From SVQP01 sp045603085 (lineage in GTDB: Bacteria > Bacillota > Clostridia > Oscillospirales > CAG-272), in contig JAZULL010000016.1 in NCBI GenBank assembly GCA_045603085.1, forward strand, positions 1 through 11,055: a DNA stretch of 11,055 bases. The letters run 5' to 3'. Position numbers and translations under genes: made by a program. The stretch's first letter is position 1; the number at the start of each line of letters is the position of its first letter. The notes under the pieces are model-generated. The model saw only the letters and a list, made by a program, of their open reading frames with translations, searched no databases and was not told where the DNA came from. This document shows, piece by piece, positions 6,440 to 11,055 of the stretch.

Positions 6440-6682
6440 ATGAACCTGAGCACCAATCAAATCGTTTCGATTTCCGAGGCGAATCAGAATTTTTCACGTG
6501 TTGCAAGAATGGCCGACAAGCACGGTGAGCTTTATATTTTCAAGAACAACAAACCCAAATATAAATTGGTGGATATCGAGCACGATACTACGATTGAAAT
6601 GACCGATGACGAGAAGATAGACTTTGTGGCGGCGCGTATTTTGAAGCTATACCGCCCTGCATTTGAGGAGCTTGCGAAATGA
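6440..6682 (+). CDS. phd: Antitoxin of the Phd/YefM family
   Basis: An 80-aa antitoxin predicted to neutralise the Doc toxin encoded next and to repress the operon. The N-terminal half has the Phd/YefM pattern: ISEANQNFSRVARMA (11-25), then GELYIFKNNKPKYKLVDI (29-46), the small DNA-binding dimer fold. The C-terminal part (about 50-80) is acidic then helical, ending RILKLYRPAFEELAK, the segment that in this family becomes ordered on the toxin. The ATG has a full AAGGAGG seven bases upstream. Its TGA overlaps the toxin ATG (ATGA, 6679-6682), coupling translation so antitoxin is made first. Codon use and composition are AT-richer than the capsule genes, consistent with acquisition as a module. 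Confidence 0.9.
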   Translation: MNLSTNQIVSISEANQNFSRVARMADKHGELYIFKNNKPKYKLVDIEHDTTIEMTDDEKIDFVAARILKLYRPAFEELAK

Positions 6683-7056
6683 TCAAGTTTAGTCAAGAAA
6701 AGGTACTTTTGCTGCACAAGCTTATCACCGAAGAAACAGGCGGCGACCCAAATGTAAGAGATATCGCGCTCCTCAACAGTGCTCTTGAATCCGCTTTTGC
6801 AACCTTTGATGGAAAGGAATTGTATCCTACCAAACGGGAAAAGGGCGCGCGCATCGGCTTTTCGCTGATTTCCAACCACGCCTTTGTGGACGGAAATAAG
6901 AGGATAGGAATGTACGTTCTTCTCACCTTCCTTGAAACCAACGGCATCAAACTCCGCCCTACCAATGCAGAGGTCGCACGCGTCGGTCTTGCCATTGCGG
7001 CGGGAAAGATGAAATACGAGGAGTTGCTTGAGTGGATTTTGGAGAACGAGGTGTGA
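6679..7056 (+). CDS. doc: Doc-family (Fic-fold) toxin
   Basis: A 125-aa toxin of the death-on-curing family. Doc proteins phosphorylate elongation factor Tu and stop translation; assignment of that activity here rests on the family. The signature loop is H67-A-F-V-D-G-N-K-R75, matching HxFx(D/N)xNKR of Doc rather than the HPFxxGNGR of AMP-transferring Fic proteins. Other family features are the N-terminal HKLITEETGG (13-22), LLNSALESAF (31-40) and ISNHAF (64-69). The length is that of a complete Doc with no sign of decay and all catalytic-loop residues present. GAGGAG (6665-6670) lies inside the antitoxin gene eight bases upstream of the start. Followed by a strong hairpin at 7143-7190. Confidence 0.92.
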   Translation: MIKFSQEKVLLLHKLITEETGGDPNVRDIALLNSALESAFATFDGKELYPTKREKGARIGFSLISNHAFVDGNKRIGMYVLLTFLETNGIKLRPTNAEVARVGLAIAAGKMKYEELLEWILENEV

Positions 7057-7135
7057 ACCGCTGAAAACCACCTGCACTTATGCAGTTAGTTATCAATAGA
7101 ATAGAAAAATGTAAAAAGTTGCAAAAATCTATTAT

Positions 7136-7196
7136 AAAAACCGTTGCCCCTATCTAACGCATTCGTGGAGTGTGTTCAAATAGGGACAACATTTTT
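7136..7196. terminator. Bidirectional terminator between doc and the SpoIVB-like gene
   Basis: GTTGCCCCTAT (7143-7153) pairs with ATAGGGACAAC (7180-7190) with one mismatch. A second stem inside it (AACGCATTC 7156-7164 / GAGTGTGTT 7168-7176) includes two G-U pairs. On the plus strand the stem is followed by ATTTTTATTC (7191-7200). On the minus strand it is followed by GG and TTTTT (complement of 7136-7140). It therefore can end both the plus-strand toxin operon and the minus-strand protease gene, which converge here. A small unrelated hairpin, CTGCA-CTTA-TGCAG, lies at 7072-7085 without a U-tract. Confidence 0.85.
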
Positions 7197-7210
7197 ATTC
7201 AATTTTAGTG

Positions 7211-8278
7211 TTACGATGCCTTCGCCATGGGAATATTTGCGGCATTTAACATATTTTCAATGAAAATCCCGTATCCCGTTGTCGGGTCATTGATCAGCAC
7301 GTGCGTCACCGCACCGATCAGCTTGCCGTTCTGGATGATCGGCGAGCCGCTCATACCCTGCACGATGCCGCCCGTTTTGGCGATCAGCGCAGGATCGGTC
7401 ACCTTGACCGTAAAGCACTTGGGCCCCGTTGCATTTCTGTCGATCTGCGAGATGCTGACGCTGTATTTGCAGGGCTTGCCGCCGTCCAGCGTGCAGAAGA
7501 TATAGGCTTCCCCTTCCCTGACCTCGGACGCCTTGGCAATGGGAAGTGCCTGCATGGGCGAGCAGGTGGGGATGTGCGAGAACACACCGAACACGCCGCA
7601 ATCGGTATTTTTGAGCAGTGTTCCCGTCTTTTCGGTGCCAAAATACCCCTTCAGCTCGCCGGGCTTGCCCGAAACACCCTTTTGCACGCCGCTGACCGTG
7701 ACGCCCGAAACAACGCCGCGCGTCATGCTGACCAAAGCTCCGCTCTCGGCATCGCAAATCCCGTGTCCCAGACCGCCGAACTCGCCCGTTTTGGGGTCGA
7801 TAAAGGTTACCGTGCCGATCCCCGCTCCGCTATCCCTGACCCAAAGACCTGTCTTATATCGGTTCTCGGAAACCGACCTTGCGGGTGTCAGCGTAGCAGA
7901 ATAGCTCTTGCCGCCGCGGGTGTAGGTCAGCGTCAGCGCCCGATCCCCCGCGCCCGATACCATGCTGCCAAAATCCGCCGCATCCGCGACCTGCTTGCCG
8001 TTGACCGATGTGATGACGTCGCGCACGCGCAGGCCTGCCGCATAAGCGGGATTGACCGTGCCGCCCTCGGCATCGATATCGCAAAAGCCGACCACCAACA
8101 CGCCCTCGGTAGAGAATTTGACTCCGAATGGCATGCCCCCCGGCAACAGCCGCACGTCACCCACGTTTGCGGCCGATGCCTCGGTGATCGGCAGGGGCAT
8201 GCCGAGCGCGCTCGCAGCCCCGAGTAAAATCACCGTCGCCAGCAAAAAGCCGGCGATTTTTTTGCATTTGATTCTCAT
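7211..8278 (-). CDS. spoIVB: SpoIVB-family (S55) sporulation serine protease
   Basis: A forespore-secreted serine protease; in Bacillus, SpoIVB cleaves SpoIVFA and so triggers pro-sigma-K processing across the spore membranes. From the start at 8278 (AAAGGA 11 bases upstream) the protein is 355 aa, shorter than the roughly 425 aa of Bacillus SpoIVB. An ATG at 8323 has no ribosome site. Residues 8-26 form a membrane anchor or signal. A PDZ-like domain spans about 50-132 (PFGVKFSTEGVLVVG, AGLRVRDVITSVNGK). The peptidase domain has the expected His in FGGLGHGI (H172) and the Ser in GMSGSPI (S310, 308-314), followed by GAVTHVLINDPTTGYGIFI (322-340). All key residues are present. It is usually found beside spo0A in spore formers but stands alone here, so it may be the main SpoIVB or a paralogue. 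Confidence 0.9.
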   Translation of the reverse strand: MRIKCKKIAGFLLATVILLGAASALGMPLPITEASAANVGDVRLLPGGMPFGVKFSTEGVLVVGFCDIDAEGGTVNPAYAAGLRVRDVITSVNGKQVADAADFGSMVSGAGDRALTLTYTRGGKSYSATLTPARSVSENRYKTGLWVRDSGAGIGTVTFIDPKTGEFGGLGHGICDAESGALVSMTRGVVSGVTVSGVQKGVSGKPGELKGYFGTEKTGTLLKNTDCGVFGVFSHIPTCSPMQALPIAKASEVREGEAYIFCTLDGGKPCKYSVSISQIDRNATGPKCFTVKVTDPALIAKTGGIVQGMSGSPIIQNGKLIGAVTHVLINDPTTGYGIFIENMLNAANIPMAKAS

Positions 8279-8376
8279 GGAAATTTTCGTCCTTTGTATT
8301 GTGAATGTGGAATGGTTCCGCATTTATCATGTGCCAAAGTGCAGCGGGTCATGCCGAGTAATTATTACGCGCACAG

Positions 8377-8404
8377 TTGACAAATTGCGAAAATATGATA
8401 AAAT
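8377..8404 (+). promoter_or_regulatory. Extended -10 promoter of the 8466-9311 gene
   Basis: TTGACA (8377-8382) and TAAAAT (8399-8404) are separated by 16 bp, and TG at 8396-8397 supplies an extended -10 (TGnTAAAAT). Transcription would start near 8411, giving a leader of about 55 nt to the GTG start. Confidence 0.7.
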
Positions 8405-8414
8405 TAGTTTGATT

Positions 8415-8471
8415 GACTGTGGCATTTTTCATGCACATACAAAACACGACAAGGAGGGGCAGACTGTGGCA
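8415..8471 (+). repeat. 10-bp direct repeat GACTGTGGCA flanking the leader
   Basis: GACTGTGGCA occurs at 8415-8424, just after the expected transcription start, and again at 8462-8471, where it covers the GTG start codon of the following gene. The copies are 47 bp apart. They could be protein-binding sites or chance; two copies of a 10-mer in a short leader is suggestive only. Confidence 0.35.
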
Positions 8472-9311
8472 AAAATAGAAAAAAACACCAGCTTGCAAGA
8501 CCCGATCAAGCAAGCCGACGCGGCTCGCTTTGCACGCATTTGCCTTTCCTACGTGGCGCGCGGTGTGCACCTTGAGGACGGCATTGGCACTTTAGCCGAA
8601 AAACGCATGCACGCCATTCTCAAAAATTACGTTTGCGCGGACACCTCCTGCCACGAGATCCGCGTGCTGGACACACTGCCCGAGGAAAAGAGAGCGGCGG
8701 CTACCAATAAAAAGAGCTCACGGTACGTTGCCGACGTGCTGCAAGGGCTGAACGTCTGGGAGATCCAGACCGGCAGCTTTTACCCGCTTCGCGAAAAGAT
8801 TGCGTGGTACATGGAGCACGCGCCTTATGCCGTCACGGTCGTCGTCCCCGTCCCCTATCGCAAGCATCTCAACTGGATCGACCCCGAAACCGGCACGGTG
8901 CAAAAGCGGTCGGCAAAGCCGCACGTCACGCGACCCACCGCTGTGGCTTGCGAGCTGTACTGGATCCGCGAGCACCTGCAAAACCCCAAGCTGAGCATTG
9001 AGCTTTTGCTGCTTGAGGTGGAGGAATACCGCTTGCTGGATGGCTACGGAAAGGACAGAAAAGCCAGAGCGTCAAAATATGAAAAGATTCCCACCGCACT
9101 TTGCGACACGGTGACTCTGTCGTGTCCCGAGGACTTTCGCATGTTCCTGCCCGACACCCTGCCCGAGCAATTCACCGCCGCGCAATACTCCAAGGCTTCC
9201 GGGCAACGCGGCAGGAATGCCTATTACGCGCTGCACATGCTGGTCGGCGCAGGACTTTTGACCGAGGGCGAAAAGATCGGAAGAGCGCAGAGCTGGGTCA
9301 GAGTGCCATAA
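8466..9311 (+). CDS. Conserved-looking unknown protein, possible PD-(D/E)XK-like domain plus winged helix
   Basis: I do not recognise a named family with certainty. The start is GTG at 8466 with AAGGAGG (8451-8457) eight bases upstream, giving 281 aa; the open frame runs much further upstream through the SpoIVB leader and is not used. Residues 40-105 contain the ordered pattern IGTLAEKRMHAILK (E45), RYVADVL (D90) and VWEIQTGSFYPLR (E99, Q101). This resembles the E...D...ExK core of PD-(D/E)XK nucleases with Gln for Lys. A beta strand, VTVVVPVP (123-130), follows, then WIDPETG (137-143) and a second conserved-looking block, LLLEVEEYRLLDGYG (181-195). The C-terminal 50 residues (FTAAQYSKASG...YYALHMLVGAGLL) look like a winged helix. 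It is transcribed from its own promoter, divergently from the SpoIVB gene. Nuclease or DNA-binding activity is inference from pattern only. Confidence 0.6.
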   Translation: MAKIEKNTSLQDPIKQADAARFARICLSYVARGVHLEDGIGTLAEKRMHAILKNYVCADTSCHEIRVLDTLPEEKRAAATNKKSSRYVADVLQGLNVWEIQTGSFYPLREKIAWYMEHAPYAVTVVVPVPYRKHLNWIDPETGTVQKRSAKPHVTRPTAVACELYWIREHLQNPKLSIELLLLEVEEYRLLDGYGKDRKARASKYEKIPTALCDTVTLSCPEDFRMFLPDTLPEQFTAAQYSKASGQRGRNAYYALHMLVGAGLLTEGEKIGRAQSWVRVP

Positions 9312-9320
9312 ATGCCCGGA

Positions 9321-9341
9321 TGCGCACCAAGATCGTGCGCA
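9321..9341 (+). other. Short hairpin downstream of the unknown gene
   Basis: TGCGCAC (9321-9327) and GTGCGCA (9335-9341) form a perfect 7-bp GC-rich stem ten bases after the stop codon of the preceding gene. No T-run follows on the plus strand, so it is at best a weak terminator. Confidence 0.35.
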
Positions 9342-9361
9342 CATGAATTTGTGCCGCACGG

Positions 9362-9390
9362 TTGACAAACACATAAAAACTTGCTATAAT
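9362..9390 (+). promoter_or_regulatory. Sigma-A promoter of the isomerase-cysS unit
   Basis: Perfect TTGACA (9362-9367) and TATAAT (9385-9390) hexamers are spaced by 17 bp. The expected start near 9397 gives a 38-nt leader with a 6-bp hairpin (TTAGCC 9404-9409 / GGCTAA 9414-9419) right before the AAAGGAGAG ribosome site (9421-9429). The leader is too short for a T-box, so no tRNA-responsive control of the downstream cysS is visible. Confidence 0.88.
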
Positions 9391-9434
9391 GTAAAGATGA
9401 AGTTTAGCCTGACGGCTAAGAAAGGAGAGGTGCT

Positions 9435-10304
9435 ATGCATACAAAACCCTTAACGCCCTGCGTGCCCACCCGTTTTTACGGCTGGTGTCCGGACGGACGG
9501 TACTCGCTTTCTGCATCCCTGCAGAATTTGCACGATTGCGGTTTTACGGCCGCCGACGTGTCCTTGGAAAATATCAGCCAGCTGGACGACGCCTGGCAAA
9601 GCGTGCTGTATGCCGCCGCAAACCGTGCCAAGGCACTTGGTATGAGCTTGCCCGTATGTCACCTTCCCTTCTATATGCCGGATCCTGATGACAAGCTCGC
9701 CATGCAGCGCTTTGCACGCGAGCAGGCGCGCGGCATTGAGGCGGCGGCGCTGATGGGCATTCCGCTTGCGGTCATTCACCCCATCGCACGTCACTCTTCC
9801 CGTACCTGCAAGCAGGCATGGTTTTCCGAAAACGTTACCTACCTTGCTCCGCTTTGCGAAAAGGCCAAAAAGCTTGACGTTACGCTGGCGGTGGAAAACA
9901 TGGCAAGCACCAAGGAAAGCGAGCACGATCACCTTTACGGATGTCGGGCGCGGGAGATTCTGGCAATTGCCAAAAAGCTGGATATACAGACCTGCTGGGA
10001 CACCGGCCACGCCCACACCGCGGGACTTGTGCAGTCCCACGAGCTCGAAGCGCTTGCAGGCCGACTTTCCATTGTGCACCTGCACGACAATCGCGGAGAG
10101 GACTCTCACCTTGTCCCCCTGACCGGTGAGATCGACTGGCAGGACACGGTGCGCGGCCTTGTTGCCGCCCGCTACGAGGGTGTGCTGGACTTTGAGACCA
10201 AGACCTCGCATCTTTGTATGTATGACAAGACCCGCGAGCAGCTGGCCGCCGACACGCTGGGTGCGGCACGCACCTTGGAGCGCATGCTACAAACTACCAA
10301 ATAA
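9435..10304 (+). CDS. Sugar phosphate isomerase/epimerase family protein (AP endonuclease 2-like TIM barrel)
   Basis: A 289-aa member of the xylose-isomerase-like TIM-barrel superfamily, whose enzymes isomerise or epimerise sugars, or cut DNA at abasic sites, using divalent metals. Metal-ligand type positions are present: H76 (VCHLPF), H115 (VIHPIARH), E154 (LAVEN), D189 and H192 (WDTGHAH), H215/H217 (VHLHDN) and E254 (LDFET). VEN, DxGH, H.HDN and a terminal FE are the order seen across the family. Spacing fits isomerase/epimerase members better than endonuclease IV, but the substrate cannot be deduced. AAAGGAGAG lies five bases before the start. It is the first gene after a strong promoter and is followed after 15 bp by cysS, so the two are probably co-transcribed. 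Confidence 0.83.
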   Translation: MHTKPLTPCVPTRFYGWCPDGRYSLSASLQNLHDCGFTAADVSLENISQLDDAWQSVLYAAANRAKALGMSLPVCHLPFYMPDPDDKLAMQRFAREQARGIEAAALMGIPLAVIHPIARHSSRTCKQAWFSENVTYLAPLCEKAKKLDVTLAVENMASTKESEHDHLYGCRAREILAIAKKLDIQTCWDTGHAHTAGLVQSHELEALAGRLSIVHLHDNRGEDSHLVPLTGEIDWQDTVRGLVAARYEGVLDFETKTSHLCMYDKTREQLAADTLGAARTLERMLQTTK

Positions 10305-10319
10305 GGATGGATACAGACT

Positions 10320-11026
10320 ATGATTTTATATAACTCCCTTTCTCACAAGCGCGAGGAATTTGTTCCCCACGAGCCCGGCAAGGTCAGCATCTACACCTGC
10401 GGACCTACCGTTTATCACTATGCCCACATCGGTAATCTGCGCACCTACATCATGGAGGACGTGCTGGAAAAGTACCTGCGCTATGTTGGCTATGACGTCA
10501 CGCGCGTCATGAACATCACCGACGTCGGACACCTGACCAGCGACGGCGACGAAGGCGAGGACAAGATGCTCAAGGGTGCCAAGCGCGAGCATAAAACCGT
10601 CATGGAGATCGCACAATACTACACAGACGCGTTCTTTGCCGATTGCGAAAAGCTTCGCATCAAGACCCCCGATATCGTACAGCCCGCAACCGGCTGCATC
10701 AAGGAATTTATCGATCTTGTGCAGGGACTGTTGGACAAGGGATATGCTTACGAGGCGGGTGGCAACATCTATTTTGACACCTCCAAGCTTGAGAAATACT
10801 ACGTATTCAACGACTTTAACGAGGAAGATCTTGCCGAGGGCGTCCGCGAGGGCGTTGAAAAGGACGAGAACAAGAAAAACAAGGCCGATTTCGTGCTGTG
10901 GTTCACCAAATCCAAATTTGACGATCAGGAGCTCAAGTGGGAGTCCCCTTGGGGCATCGGCTACCCCGGCTGGCACATTGAATGCTCCTGCATCAGCATG
11001 AAGCATCTGGGCGAGCGTCTCGACAT
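10320..11026 (+). CDS. cysS: Cysteinyl-tRNA synthetase, N-terminal part (truncated by contig end)
   Basis: Class I synthetase that charges tRNA-Cys. Codons 1-235 are genuine, about half of the usual 460-480 aa. Seen: the N-terminal YTCGPTVYHYAHIGN with zinc ligand C27 and the HIGH-type motif H36-I-G-N39, MNITDVG (64-70), the central WGIGYPGWHIECS (211-223) with the second zinc ligand C222, and MKHLGERLD (227-235). The family continues here with the HCGG(V/I)D block and later KMSKS, both missing. The open frame runs on to 11055, but from 11027 the bases are sequencing adapter and the residues after D235 (a hybrid Ile, then SRRPSG...) are not real. Start: ATG at 10320 with AAGGATGG (10303-10310) overlapping the stop of the preceding gene. 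Confidence 0.95.
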
Positions 11027-11055
11027 AAGTCGGAGGCCAAGCGGTCTTAGGAAGA
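11027..11055 (+). other. BGI/MGI sequencing adapter remnant at the contig end
   Basis: The final 29 bases begin AAGTCGGAGGCCAAGC and end GGTCTTAGGAAGA. From memory this equals the first 29 bases of the BGI/MGI forward adapter, without its last three. It replaces the sequence expected after LGERLD in cysteinyl-tRNA synthetase, where the real protein should read on into HCGG. This is technical sequence, not biology, and should be trimmed. Confidence 0.95.

Noticed and set aside
8052..8465. Upstream extension of the unknown gene into the SpoIVB coding region
   Set aside because: It would overlap the opposite-strand protease gene and run through the promoter at 8377-8404; the GTG at 8466 has a perfect ribosome site.
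9274..9287. A 14-base run AGATCGGAAGAGCG identical to the start of an Illumina adapter
   Set aside because: It is in frame within the 8466-9311 gene (codons for KIGRAQ), the following bases do not continue as adapter, and the coding sequence carries on to a normal stop and into a normal promoter. Taken as coincidence.
9397..9434. Possible T-box or other riboswitch leader before the isomerase-cysS unit
   Set aside because: The leader is only about 38 nt with a single 6-bp hairpin, too short for a T-box and with no antiterminator sequence.

Overview
The window looks like a contig end from a spore-forming, probably gut-associated Clostridia (Oscillospiraceae-like) genome. The reasons are a SpoIVB-family sporulation protease, Gram-positive style capsule phosphoregulation (separate Wzz-like adaptor, BY-kinase and PHP-type phosphatase), strong AGGAGG Shine-Dalgarno sites, and sigma-A promoters of the TTGACA-N17-TATAAT type. 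Base composition is fairly GC-rich in the long genes and clearly more AT-rich around the pilin and toxin-antitoxin genes. No rRNA, tRNA, CRISPR array or insertion sequence was seen.

Layout. (1) 1-147: a small array of hairpins separated by four copies of the 9-mer AATATCACT, abutting a terminator. (2) 146-5544, minus strand: a five-gene, tightly packed exopolysaccharide/capsule operon. In transcription order it encodes a membrane-anchored D,D-peptidase-like protein with degenerate catalytic motifs, a Wzz/CpsC-type adaptor, a BY-kinase, a PglF/CapD-type UDP-sugar 4,6-dehydratase and a CpsB/YwqE phosphatase. Gaps are 15, -4, 6 and 15 bp, and the last stop codon lies inside the terminator stem. 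(3) 5627-6242, minus strand: an orphan type IV pilin-like gene with its own promoter and terminator. (4) 6275-6348: an intergenic foldable element. (5) 6372-7056, plus strand: a Phd/Doc toxin-antitoxin pair with a strong promoter and an operator-like inverted repeat over the -35 box. (6) 7136-7196: a bidirectional terminator separating Doc from the convergent SpoIVB-like gene (7211-8278, minus). (7) 8377-9311, plus: a conserved-looking unknown protein with a putative PD-(D/E)XK-like core and a C-terminal winged-helix-like tail. (8) 9362-11026, plus: a TIM-barrel sugar isomerase/epimerase-family gene followed 15 bp later by cysS, which is cut by the contig end.

How the genes work together: the kinase, adaptor and phosphatase form the standard tyrosine phosphorylation cycle controlling polysaccharide export and length, and the dehydratase makes a precursor sugar nucleotide. 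Glycosyltransferases, flippase and polymerase are not in this operon and must be encoded elsewhere if the pathway is complete. Phd/Doc is a self-contained addiction module.

The last 29 bases (11027-11055) are not genomic. They match, from memory, the start of the BGI/MGI sequencing adapter, and the cysS reading frame runs artefactually into them. No single gene set here is clearly a new biological system. The best candidates for something undescribed are the AATATCACT hairpin array, the degenerate peptidase at the head of the capsule operon, the unknown 8466-9311 protein and the 6275-6348 element.
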